From Novipirellula herctigrandis (GTDB lineage Bacteria; Planctomycetota; Planctomycetia; Pirellulales; Pirellulaceae), in NCBI GenBank assembly GCA_007859835.1, contig SJPJ01000002.1, forward strand, positions 328,744 through 392,743: DNA of 64,000 nucleotides. Direction: 5' to 3'. Below, one piece after another: positions 17,314-26,188 of this stretch (within the stretch, counting starts at the first letter, position 1; every line of letters starts with the position of its first letter). A model generated the notes under the pieces. That model worked only from the letters and a program-made list of their open reading frames with translations. It did no database searches and was not told the DNA's origin. Both the position numbers and the translations under genes were made by a program.

Positions 17314-19725
17314 TTAGTTGCTGTTAGCTCCGAGCCCAAACGGATCGTCAAGATCAATGGGCTCTGGCTGCGACGACGATTCTTGGGAGTCCTCCTTGGT
17401 CGGCAGGTTGTCGATATCCGTCGGAGCATCGACACCAAAAGGAGCATCGATAACAAAAGGTGCATCGATATCGGACGGGATTCCGTTGCCGGATTGTTCG
17501 CGTTGCCGCCGCTCAAGTCGTCGTTCTCGATACGAACCTGTGATCATGCGATCCTCTTTCCCATCGCCCACTTCGATCACGATTGCCGAACCTTGCAAGC
17601 TGCCTGATTGTTTGACGTTAATGACATTGCAACGCGTTTGGCATAGACCACAACCGACACACTTGTCCGCTAAAACCACCGGCGCCAAGAAACCGCTACC
17701 TTCGATCGGCACTCCAAACTCGTCAACTTGCGTGTGAACTTGATGGAACTCGATTGCCTCATAGCCGGCTGACACACATTCATCAACACATAACTGACAA
17801 GCCTCAATGCCGGCCATTGGCAGGCAAGTCAATTCATTGACGACCGCCAACCCCATTCTTGCATATCGTTTCTCTTCCATCGGTAACGCTCGGATCGCTC
17901 CGGTCGGACAGACTTGGCCGCATGCGTTGCAGCTCGATTCGCAGCCCGCCCAATCTGCATTCACCATCGGGGTCCACAATCCCGCCCAGCCCTGTTGAAA
18001 TCCTTCCAACTGTAGAACGTGATTCGGACATGCTTTGAAACACTCGCCGCAGCGAATACACATTTCCAAAAACTCCGCCTCGGGGACACTGCCTGGCGGT
18101 CGAACGGGTCGGGGAAATGCCGGATCATCGAGATCGGCTCCGCTGACACCCATCGTTTTTTTCACGATTCCTGTGCCGATCGCCGCCGCACTGGTCCCAG
18201 CGGCGAGCGACAAAAATCCACGCCGCCCTATTGCTGTTTCGCCCGTCGGCGGATCATTAGCAAGTTTTAATTCAAACACATCGCCTCGAGGAACAAACTT
18301 GATTGCATGAACCGGGCACACGCCACCACAAGTTTGGCAGAACGTACAGTCGGTGGTGCGAGTTGTGAAATCGGGCTTGATAGCGTCGAACGGGCAAACC
18401 TCAATACACTTGTCGCAATGGATACAACTCGATTCCACTTTTCGCTGCGTCACTCGAAACAGATTGCCGAGCGAGAAAACGGCACCACTCGGACAAACAT
18501 ATTTGCACCAAAAACGTGGTTGCAAAAAACCAAGTGCAAACACGCCCAAAAACAGAACAATCGAAACAAGGTGTCCGAAATGCAGCGAAGGTATTTGATG
18601 CAAACCGCGAGTACCAGCGATTTGTAACGGATCGCCAAAGAGCAACATGCCTCGCGTGATTACGGGAATCGCAGCGAAATAGCCTGAGACCAAGACTCCA
18701 AACAATGCACACAACATCGTTCCAAGCAGCAGGTAGTATTTGACGTGAACCCACCAACCGTCCGGAGCAACACGAAACCGCGTAACACGAGAACCGATTG
18801 ACCAATCAAACAGATCGATCAGAGTCCCCAGCGGACACAAATAGCCGCAGAATCCACGTGGCACCACGATACAAATCGCCAAGAGGATTGCAGCACAGCC
18901 CAGCGACCATACCCATTGGCGTGAGGCAACTGCGGTGGAAAGACTGACCAGCGGATCGATTGCCAAAAACAACTCGGCCGGCAGCCTTTCTTTGTTGCTT
19001 AGATTGTCAGCGTAATGCGAAGGCCACGCGGTAGGTGAGGATTCCGCCAACGTCCAAGGCCCCGCAGTCATGAGCATTCGGTTGAACTGAGTTGGCGACA
19101 GCACGCCCGACGGCCGCATGGTAACAGTATCTTCGGCAATATTTTCAATCGAGAAACCGCCAAGCTCGCCGTCCCGGTCACTGGCGGCGGAACCATCGAT
19201 CACATAGACCAAATCGCCATCTGCTTGCAGACTTTTTGTCCGCAACCACTTGGGTATCGACTCGTGTTGCCAGGTCACCGCTCCATCGTCTCGAAGTTCC
19301 GTAAGCGTCCATTGGGGTGATTGATTTTGTGACGTCAAAGGCTGTGCATCGTAAGGCCAACACACATAAAAGAACAAATACAGAAACAGCAGGAAACAAA
19401 TCGCTTGCGATGCTCGACGAACCGGTGATGCTACGACGCTTGGTCCTAGTCGGCGAAGAAACTTACGAACCGTTCCGGCGCGTCCTCGGTCCATGTCCGA
19501 AAACCAGGACTGCGGCAAAACTCGCCTTGCGATGCCCACCGGCAGCAACGTTCGCGGATCTTCGCGATCGGAACGTCGTTTTCGAAGCGTGGGAAGAAAC
19601 CATTGCAATCGAAACGCCCCTTTTCGTCGAACCCCTGTCCGTCGAACCCCTGTCCGTCGAATGTCTGTCCGTCGAATGTCTGTTCGTCGAATGTCTGTTC
19701 GTCGAATCCCTTCTCGTTGGCTCAC
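17314..19725 (-). CDS. NapH-NapG-like fusion: membrane/periplasmic polyferredoxin
   Basis: Protein of 803 residues starting with GTG that overlaps the upstream stop as GTGA, with GGAAG upstream. Order: pentapeptide repeats (residues 7-35), a first membrane segment (about 107-125), a periplasmic loop, further membrane segments with CGYLCPLG (293-300) and CKYVCPSG (407-414) as in NosR/NapH, two 4Fe-4S motifs (CIHCDKCIEVCP, CTFCQTCGGVCP), then a twin-arginine-type sequence GRRGFLSLAAG at 500-510, and a NapG-like ferredoxin region with further clusters (CIRCGECFKACP, CNACGQVCP, CVGCGLCQTRC). It likely passes electrons from the quinone pool to extracytosolic acceptors; the FMN-binding partner is encoded immediately upstream. 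Confidence 0.88.
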   Translation of the reverse strand: MSQREGIRRTDIRRTDIRRTDIRRTGVRRTGVRRKGAFRLQWFLPTLRKRRSDREDPRTLLPVGIARRVLPQSWFSDMDRGRAGTVRKFLRRLGPSVVASPVRRASQAICFLLFLYLFFYVCWPYDAQPLTSQNQSPQWTLTELRDDGAVTWQHESIPKWLRTKSLQADGDLVYVIDGSAASDRDGELGGFSIENIAEDTVTMRPSGVLSPTQFNRMLMTAGPWTLAESSPTAWPSHYADNLSNKERLPAELFLAIDPLVSLSTAVASRQWVWSLGCAAILLAICIVVPRGFCGYLCPLGTLIDLFDWSIGSRVTRFRVAPDGWWVHVKYYLLLGTMLCALFGVLVSGYFAAIPVITRGMLLFGDPLQIAGTRGLHQIPSLHFGHLVSIVLFLGVFALGFLQPRFWCKYVCPSGAVFSLGNLFRVTQRKVESSCIHCDKCIEVCPFDAIKPDFTTRTTDCTFCQTCGGVCPVHAIKFVPRGDVFELKLANDPPTGETAIGRRGFLSLAAGTSAAAIGTGIVKKTMGVSGADLDDPAFPRPVRPPGSVPEAEFLEMCIRCGECFKACPNHVLQLEGFQQGWAGLWTPMVNADWAGCESSCNACGQVCPTGAIRALPMEEKRYARMGLAVVNELTCLPMAGIEACQLCVDECVSAGYEAIEFHQVHTQVDEFGVPIEGSGFLAPVVLADKCVGCGLCQTRCNVINVKQSGSLQGSAIVIEVGDGKEDRMITGSYRERRLERRQREQSGNGIPSDIDAPFVIDAPFGVDAPTDIDNLPTKEDSQESSSQPEPIDLDDPFGLGANSN
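17423..17474 (-). repeat. 18-bp repeat in the C-terminal tail of the polyferredoxin
   Basis: Nearly three copies of an 18-bp unit (ggagcatcgacaccaaaa and variants) encode DAPF(G/V)(V/I)-like hexapeptides near the C-terminus of the NapH-NapG fusion. The same gene also carries a separate repeat at its N-terminus. Confidence 0.75.
19625..19714 (-). repeat. 15-bp tandem repeat at the N-terminus of the polyferredoxin
   Basis: Six 15-bp copies (cgtcgaatgtctgtc and variants) lie 10 bases from the GTG start and encode RRTDI or RRTGV units, giving a strongly basic N-terminal tail ahead of the first membrane segment. Confidence 0.9.
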
Positions 19726-21017
19726 CTAGAGCTTCCTTTCGAAAGAGCTTTGGCTGTAGCGTTTACAATCGCCTGCGAAGTAATGGTCGCCCCGCTCGTT
19801 CCATCAATGCCCTGAACCGATTGTTTTTCGATGATCCGCTTCGGCGTATCCGTCAATGCAGCATAAAATTGTTTCTCGGTGTGTTTAGTCACCTGGACTT
19901 TCGTGATCGCGTGATTTTCGACGACCACCTCAACACTAACGGGTCCTGTGTATCCAACGCTACTGTCGCGATACGTGCCGTCGGCAACTTGGCGAACATC
20001 GGCTTGCTCAAGCAACCGAATCGCCTCGATGCTATCTTTGGCGCGACCATGAAAGCGCTGCGTGACCGCCGGATTTCGAAACGGAGGCAAACTCAGAACT
20101 TGCTCATAAAACATGACCGCATCCTCGTAGCGACCATCTTGCCGACAAGCATCGGCCGTTAGCAAACACGCTACGGTTGCTTGTCTTGTTTTCAAGGCTG
20201 ACCGCCCCAATTGTATTGCCCGATCCGTGTGTCCCATATCGCCAAGCAATTTGATTGCTTGAATCGGAAGCGGCGACGTGTTGAGTAACTCCATTGCCAA
20301 GGGCTCACACCCAAGACGCCAATAGCATTCCGCCAATTGAATCTTCAAATTATTATTCGGCAAGGGATCTAGTTGGCGAATCCAAAACGCAGCGCGAGGG
20401 TAATCTTGAAACAGCTGAAAATACATTCGCCCCAAAGTTTGGATATCTCGCTGCTGCAGCGATGGCGAGTTCTTGTGCAACGCCATTTCATGATCGATCA
20501 GCCGAGCCCCCGATTTCCACCGGGACGGGTTTGGGTAAATAACATCCCACAAGTACTGCCCCACATTGCGTTGGTTATTCCATTGCTTTGTTGGCGGCCG
20601 CAAAGGCCAGGACAAATCAAGCGATTTGGGATAATCGAGAGAGGTCGACTCGAACCAATCCGGTTGATTTCGACCGGAGGATTCAATCAACTGCAACACT
20701 TCCGTTTCGGTCCGGACCATCGCTTGGCCAGCCCCGGCCGCTCGTTTTCCCGTCAAAACATGGCGTTTTCCGTTGATCGTGACTGCATGGACCTGCGAAA
20801 ACGCAAACGTACTGACTTCCACCTGATTACCGAGGACGATTTCAAAATCAAATTCCTTATCGGCTTGACGAATGCCCGTGACTTTCCCTGACGCCTTGGC
20901 GCCACTAAGCATCTCAACGACGTCTTCACTTGCCATCGCAACGGACGGTGCAAACAGGATTGCACTGCACAAGAAAACCATACACACCCGTGTCAACAAG
21001 ACGAAACGCATTTCCAT
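19722..21017 (-). CDS. Exported TPR/FMN-binding-domain protein
   Basis: Protein of 431 residues with a signal peptide (cleavage near residue 30). The middle (about 150-330) is helical and TPR-like. The C-terminal 85 residues form an FMN_bind domain, DGTYRDSSVGY to the end, with the flavinylation motif DGTSGATITS; Thr411 is the predicted site where ApbE would attach FMN covalently. The gene directly precedes and overlaps the NapH-NapG fusion. Together they resemble a split NosR/RnfG-type module, so this protein is the likely periplasmic flavin carrier. Its electron acceptor is not evident. No apbE gene was seen here. Confidence 0.87.
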   Translation of the reverse strand: MEMRFVLLTRVCMVFLCSAILFAPSVAMASEDVVEMLSGAKASGKVTGIRQADKEFDFEIVLGNQVEVSTFAFSQVHAVTINGKRHVLTGKRAAGAGQAMVRTETEVLQLIESSGRNQPDWFESTSLDYPKSLDLSWPLRPPTKQWNNQRNVGQYLWDVIYPNPSRWKSGARLIDHEMALHKNSPSLQQRDIQTLGRMYFQLFQDYPRAAFWIRQLDPLPNNNLKIQLAECYWRLGCEPLAMELLNTSPLPIQAIKLLGDMGHTDRAIQLGRSALKTRQATVACLLTADACRQDGRYEDAVMFYEQVLSLPPFRNPAVTQRFHGRAKDSIEAIRLLEQADVRQVADGTYRDSSVGYTGPVSVEVVVENHAITKVQVTKHTEKQFYAALTDTPKRIIEKQSVQGIDGTSGATITSQAIVNATAKALSKGSSR

Positions 21018-21292
21018 TCCTTTGCTGCTTCTACGATTGAGTTACTGCCGTCGGCTCATTGACTAATCGGCATTGGCCGTTAGTTGGTCTCTTCGTCCCA
21101 CAAAGAGGTCACGCCAACATCACTAAATGTAACAATGACAAACCTGTCGTGTGAACAGCAACAGGCGTGTCACCGGCAATTCCATCTAAAGAAGGTGGCA
21201 CACAACCAATGTAGTCGACTTTGCTACCTCCGGGCGGGGGCAAGTCATGGCATGCTAACCACTCATGCGAGGCATTGCGTGAAGAGAGAGCG

Positions 21293-22615
21293 TCAGTCAG
21301 AAGATGTCGCAGCCAGCGGACGGGACGCCGCGCATTCGCTGGAACCCTCCGAATGTTTGCCCTCGCGAAGCCCTCCGACACCTTTACCGAGCACTTTTGC
21401 GTAGACTTCCGCGGTTCCACGTGCCATCGCCAGGTCCGAAAAACATTCGGTTTGACGTTTGTATGCCGCTTCGGACATTGTTACCCAATCGAATTTGCCT
21501 GAAACCAATTCGCGAATACACTTGGCAAGAGAAACAGGGTCGCGTGGCTCGGCCAACAAGCCTTCACCCCCATCGGTAACGGCTTCGGGCGTTCCTTCGA
21601 CTCGCGTTGCAATCACTGGCACAGCGGCTGCCATGGCTTCCAAAACCACCATTGGCAAGCCCTCGCCAAATAGACTCGGTAATACCAACGCGTCTGTTTT
21701 CACAAGCTCCGCTGGAACGTCATTGGTAAAACCCACTCGCTCGATTCGGTCAGCAATATCCAACCGGTGGATCATTTCCTCAATCTCACTACGGTATGCT
21801 TCGGTCTCAAAAGGACCAATGATTCGCAAAACAACATCAAGCGCTTCGGCTTTTAGCATCGCCAGCGACTCAAGGACTACCTCCAGACCTTTGCGTGGAC
21901 GCATCAGTGCAACCATCCCAAGCACCCATCGACCGCCGGGCTGCGGGAATTGATCGCGTTTGGGACGGATGGTTGGCACGCCATTGTGAACAACCGTGAC
22001 TTTCGATTCGGACGCCCCTTTGGCAATCGTCTCTAGTCGCAAACTTTCCGACACAGTCATTAAATGGGAACATCCATAAAGCGAGACCTTCTCTATGAAA
22101 TGGTTAATCCGGTTGTTCCAAGCGTTAGCGGAATCGCGTGCAACTGGGCTATGGACATGATAAACCCAGGGAATGCGACACAATCGCGATGCAGCCGACG
22201 CAATCAAGGCAGTCCGAGGCGTGTGGGCATGAAGCAATTCGTAGCCGTAAGCTTTGACCAAATCACGTACATGGAACGCCGTCCGCATATCAAAGCGACT
22301 TTTCATCGGAGCCGTATGACATCGTCCCCATGATCGATTATGCTCGGCGAGTACATCGGGGAACATTCCTGGCTTGACGCAAACGAAGTCTGCCGTCACG
22401 CCGAACTCAGGTAAACAGCGGCCCAAATGCGATTGAACGCGTTCGGCTCCGGCAAAATGTTCGCCATTGACCACATGCAGCACTTTCGCGTTGATTTGCA
22501 GGTCGCGTTTGAGATCCTTCTGCGACTGACTAGGTAACTCCATATGGGTTGGCATCGGAACCAACACGGGCACCGATGGACCTGCGAACGATGAGGGGGT
22601 CAGGTTTTCAAGCAT
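21293..22615 (-). CDS. Glycosyltransferase family 4
   Basis: GT-B fold glycosyltransferase of 440 residues. The N-terminal domain has HVVNGEHFAGAERV (donor-side Gly loop) and ELLHAHTPRTALIA; the C-terminal nucleotide-sugar domain has VALMRPRKGLE, GFTNDVPAEL and the family-typical PSLFGEGLPMVVLEAMAAAVPVI segment, with the EX7E pattern formed by its two glutamates. A 30-residue N-terminal extension precedes the domain and internal ATGs (about 22555 or 22543) could be the true start. Likely acts in cell-surface polysaccharide or glycolipid synthesis. About 275 bases before the next gene downstream show no gene. Confidence 0.9.
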   Translation of the reverse strand: MLENLTPSSFAGPSVPVLVPMPTHMELPSQSQKDLKRDLQINAKVLHVVNGEHFAGAERVQSHLGRCLPEFGVTADFVCVKPGMFPDVLAEHNRSWGRCHTAPMKSRFDMRTAFHVRDLVKAYGYELLHAHTPRTALIASAASRLCRIPWVYHVHSPVARDSANAWNNRINHFIEKVSLYGCSHLMTVSESLRLETIAKGASESKVTVVHNGVPTIRPKRDQFPQPGGRWVLGMVALMRPRKGLEVVLESLAMLKAEALDVVLRIIGPFETEAYRSEIEEMIHRLDIADRIERVGFTNDVPAELVKTDALVLPSLFGEGLPMVVLEAMAAAVPVIATRVEGTPEAVTDGGEGLLAEPRDPVSLAKCIRELVSGKFDWVTMSEAAYKRQTECFSDLAMARGTAEVYAKVLGKGVGGLREGKHSEGSSECAASRPLAATSSD

Positions 22616-22887
22616 GGTGGATTTAGGTACGAAATAGTCGACACAAAGTGATCGGCAAATGGAAACGGCGAAAACGGCGCAGCAAGCTGCCGTCTACGAC
22701 CAACGAGCGCCTATTGAGACTTTTGTTCGATCCTGGGCCCAATGCGGCGGCCAAGACGTCGACTTCGGCGAACCGATGCGAACCGACGGTAAGCGATTCG
22801 GTTTGTAACGATTATCCGGTTGTCAGCGAGCATTCCGATCGCTAATGATTGGGGCTATCAATTGGCATCTGATTCGAGGAACCTGCA

Positions 22888-23594
22888 TTGAACCCTTCCG
22901 AACACGCCAAACCACGGCGACACAAATTCCGGCGCCGCTTCTATCGACCATTCCAACGCCGAAGTCGTGCGGGATCGGTTCCCGGAGAAATCCGCCCTTC
23001 CGACTTGGCCTTGCCAACGCAGGTCGAGCAAATCGTTTTTTCCAAAAAGGAGGTGCGGGAATCGCAATCCGTTAACTTGAAAGACTCCCTGATCGAGTCG
23101 CCGGATATCCAGGACCTCCGAATATTCAGGACCACTCGCACATTCGCGATGCGAAACGCGAACTCGCGATTTTACGCAAAGCAGCCTGGGCACACCGCGA
23201 AACCATCCAACGACTGCTGCAATCAAGCGATGACCATTTCTCACAGCACACCTTGCTTTTTTTGCGAGATTGCTCGGACCATGCGAGCCAAATTCTTGAT
23301 GTGACCGAGTCATTCCGCGAAGTGGTGACAGATTTGCGAGATTTATACTTCACCAGTTTGTCACAGCGTACCAATGACGTAATGAAGTTGTTGACGATTA
23401 TCTCGACGATCTTCATTCCGATGTCGTTCGTCGCAGGCGTTTACGGGATGAATTTTGACCATGGTCGATCGCCTTGGAACATGCCCGAAACGGAATGGAA
23501 ATACGGTTACCCGTTCGCCCTGTTCCTAATGGGGATCATCGCGTCGGCCATGTTATGGATGTTCTATCGCCGTGGATGGCTCGCAAGAAAATGA
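22888..23594 (+). pseudogene. corA: corA magnesium transporter remnant with internal deletion and frameshift
   Basis: The 3' part (frame of 23139-23594) encodes HIRDAKRELAIL through RTNDVMKLLTII, the selectivity motif YGMNF and the final membrane helix ending RGWLARK, clearly the C-terminal third of CorA. A start with GAGGA before TTG at 22888 opens a different frame whose product (RRRFYRPFQRRSRAGSVPG and onward) looks like a CorA N-terminus, but it does not continue into the 3' part. A stop at 23073-23075 closes the 3' frame upstream. Intact CorA has well over 100 more residues between these pieces, so most of the cytoplasmic domain is gone. A small C-terminal protein from 23253 is possible but unlikely to work alone. 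Confidence 0.75.
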
Positions 23595-23598
23595 ATTC

Positions 23599-24702
23599 CT
23601 ACAACGTTCTCAGGAACATTGACACTCGGCTGCTGAAATCGTTGAGGCTCATGCCAACGATATTTTCAAAATCAGCCAAGCGTGCATCACGGGCATATTT
23701 CTTCAGCGGTGCCCGCGAAGCGGTGTGATTCAAAATCGCTGCAAATTGCTTTGGTTGACGTTCAGACAAATAGAACATCATTGCCCAAGAGATCGCGTAT
23801 GCAGCATCGACTTGCTTGTCATCGTTGAACTTCGCGTCGCTTCCAATCAGACTACGCATTTGCTGGACCAATGACTCTGAATCTTTTTCCGAGGCCATCT
23901 TCTTGATCACCATCATGCTATCCGCATTCACTCGCTCGCGGCGTTGTGAAGGACTCTGTGCGGTGGTCATGGCCTCGGGTTCAAACATTTGACCAATCCC
24001 CTCGGTCACCCAACGCGGCGTGTCGTTGACTCGGCTATGTACCCCACTGTTGAAAGCTGACTGATGCGCCGCTTCGTGGCGAACGGTCGCTTCGATCACC
24101 GACGAGGTGCGCCCGTCGTGCGTCATTACCCGGTTAGACAAAATCGAATAGACACCCGCCACCCGTGTCATGTCGATCTTCTCTTTCTTGAACGCTTCGT
24201 ACATCGATACTTCATCGGGAAAAACAATCGCGACCATCGGAAAACGTCCTTGGCGAATATGGACACCACGTCGAGCCATGAAACTGACGAAACCGCGATG
24301 CGACTTCTCAAATAGATTCGGCCATCGATCCCCCCGTCCTTTCGGTTGTACGACAAGGAAATTCGAGGTCGTTAAAACTTCAAATTGGCTGCCGAACTCG
24401 GCGCGAAGTTGATTGCGAAGCTCGGGAACCGAAACAGGCGAATAGGCTTCGGGGATCGATCGGACTTGTGTTTGGTCGCTCCTTGGATCGATCGAATGAA
24501 GCCAACCGTCGCGGCCAATCACGATCATTTCATGAGCCAACGCGACCAAAGTCATTCCACGAAGCCGCTCGCCACCCACCGAAAACTCAATCAGCCCAGG
24601 GGATTGCGCTTGACAAAAATGGCCCTGACCATTGCCGAGTTGCGTCGCAAGTATGACGAGAAGAAGGATATCGATGCGGACAAATGTGCGAAAAACCATC
24701 AA
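23599..24702 (-). CDS. Secreted DUF1570 protein, putative zinc protease
   Basis: Protein of 367 residues with an N-terminal signal peptide or anchor (residues 10-32). A gluzincin-like site is visible: RHEAAHQ with His209, Glu210 and His213, followed by WVTEG with Glu234 as the third ligand. The arrangement matches DUF1570, a planctomycete-rich family of predicted metallopeptidases. Substrate is unknown. It converges with the corA remnant, whose last codon is only a few bases away. Confidence 0.85.
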   Translation of the reverse strand: MMVFRTFVRIDILLLVILATQLGNGQGHFCQAQSPGLIEFSVGGERLRGMTLVALAHEMIVIGRDGWLHSIDPRSDQTQVRSIPEAYSPVSVPELRNQLRAEFGSQFEVLTTSNFLVVQPKGRGDRWPNLFEKSHRGFVSFMARRGVHIRQGRFPMVAIVFPDEVSMYEAFKKEKIDMTRVAGVYSILSNRVMTHDGRTSSVIEATVRHEAAHQSAFNSGVHSRVNDTPRWVTEGIGQMFEPEAMTTAQSPSQRRERVNADSMMVIKKMASEKDSESLVQQMRSLIGSDAKFNDDKQVDAAYAISWAMMFYLSERQPKQFAAILNHTASRAPLKKYARDARLADFENIVGMSLNDFSSRVSMFLRTL

Positions 24703-24849
24703 TCAGTTCCGTTGCAGTGCGGTAAGCGTGCGAGTACTGAAACGGTAGGTTAGAATCAAAACAAAGTCAGACTAACGCACCCTCGGACGGGCCAATTTTC
24801 CAACTCGCCACCCGATTGGTCGTGCAAATCGATGTAGAAGCACGTACAA

Positions 24850-26172
24850 ATGGCAAGGATCGTAACGAAGATGACGACAATACCAATTTTTCATTTTTGG
24901 GCTAACCGTGCATCGGCACTGCTATTTGCCTTGATCTTTTGCCTGCTGTCGCCCGCCCACACCCACGCACAAGATCCCCCAACGGATTTGAAGTCCGATG
25001 TATTGGAATGGCTTGACCAACTCGATGCGTCTACGGCTTCGCGGCGTCAATCGGCTGAGCGAGCGTTAATCAAAGCTGGCCCCGAGGCTCTAGAGTTTTT
25101 GCCCGAGAGTCGAGTAGGGATGTCGCCGGAAGCATCGGAAAGGTTGATCCGTGTTCGCGAAACGCTTGAAGCCGCTCGTGCAAAAACACAGTCCAAAGCG
25201 ATCGCGATCCGATTAGACCGAGTCAACACACTCGGCGCTGCCCTCGAAGCGATTAGCCGCGACAGCGAGATTGAATTTGAGTATGAAGGGGATATTTCAC
25301 AGCCAATCGAATCGGTCCAAACGCCCCTTTCGTTCTGGCACGCCGTCGACTATGTCCTCGACCAGGCGGACTTGGACATCAATTTTTACGGCGGTGATCG
25401 CGAGACCCTACTACTGACGCGTCGTGAAGCCGATCGACCATCGCGAGTCGATTCAGCTGCTTACACAGGTGTCTATCGAATCGAGCCGACATCCATTACG
25501 TCGCGCCGAGTGTTGAATCATCCTAAGTTGAGCGCGTTGAACATTAGCATGGAAATCAGTTGGGAACCGCGTTTGACCCCGATTGGAATGAGTATTCCGA
25601 TTGGTGAATTGCGAGGCAAGCTTGATGACGGCGCGATGCTGAAGCCACAAAGTTCGGGCGAGACGATTGATATTGCCACCAACAGTGATATCGCGTTTAG
25701 CGAGTTCTTTTTGCCGATGCAATTACCGGCGGGCCAGCCCGAGAAAATCGAGACACTCTCGGGTATGATCAAGGCATTGCTGCCCGGCAAACGCCAGAAA
25801 TTTGAGTTAGCTCTATCCGAACCGGCCGCCAGCAAAAAGATTGATTCGATGGAAGTGAAGATCGAAGCGATCCGGCAAAACGGGCCGCTGCATGAAATCC
25901 GCGTTGGTGTGCGACTTGAAGACGCCGGCCGATCATTGGAAAGCCACCGACAATGGATTTTTGAAAACAAAGCTTTCGTTCGACAAGCCGATGGCTCGCG
26001 TGCCGAGCATCTTGGTTACGAAGTCTATCGCCAAACGAGCGATGGCGTGGGAATCGGCTACCTTTTCGATCTAGGCGACGACGTAGGGCAATCGACCTTT
26101 ATCTATGAATCCCCTACTGCCGTAGTCGAAAACGAAGTTTCGTTTGTCGTCCAAGATATCCCATTGCCATAA
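24850..26172 (+). CDS. Secreted protein with STN-like domain, function unknown
   Basis: Protein of 440 residues. Two possible starts: the ATG at 24850 and one 21 bases later giving MTTIPIFHFW; both lead into a signal peptide ending near THAQD. Residues about 45-105 form a short HEAT-like helical pair. Residues about 120-190 (NTLGAALEAISRDSEIEFEY and following) have the alpha/beta pattern of the secretin/TonB N-terminal fold, seen again in the VWA protein. The remaining 250 residues are beta-rich and not recognised. It converges with the transporter gene, 16 bases away. Confidence 0.75.
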   Translation: MARIVTKMTTIPIFHFWANRASALLFALIFCLLSPAHTHAQDPPTDLKSDVLEWLDQLDASTASRRQSAERALIKAGPEALEFLPESRVGMSPEASERLIRVRETLEAARAKTQSKAIAIRLDRVNTLGAALEAISRDSEIEFEYEGDISQPIESVQTPLSFWHAVDYVLDQADLDINFYGGDRETLLLTRREADRPSRVDSAAYTGVYRIEPTSITSRRVLNHPKLSALNISMEISWEPRLTPIGMSIPIGELRGKLDDGAMLKPQSSGETIDIATNSDIAFSEFFLPMQLPAGQPEKIETLSGMIKALLPGKRQKFELALSEPAASKKIDSMEVKIEAIRQNGPLHEIRVGVRLEDAGRSLESHRQWIFENKAFVRQADGSRAEHLGYEVYRQTSDGVGIGYLFDLGDDVGQSTFIYESPTAVVENEVSFVVQDIPLP

Positions 26173-26188
26173 GTGGAGAATTTCCAAA

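Noticed and set aside
21109-21420. Minus-strand frame of 103 codons after the glycosyltransferase
   Set aside because: Overlaps the glycosyltransferase C-terminus in another frame and has no recognisable product.
23253-23594. Independent small CorA-like protein
   Set aside because: Homology extends upstream in the same frame to at least 23139 with no start codon there, so this is the tail of a broken corA.
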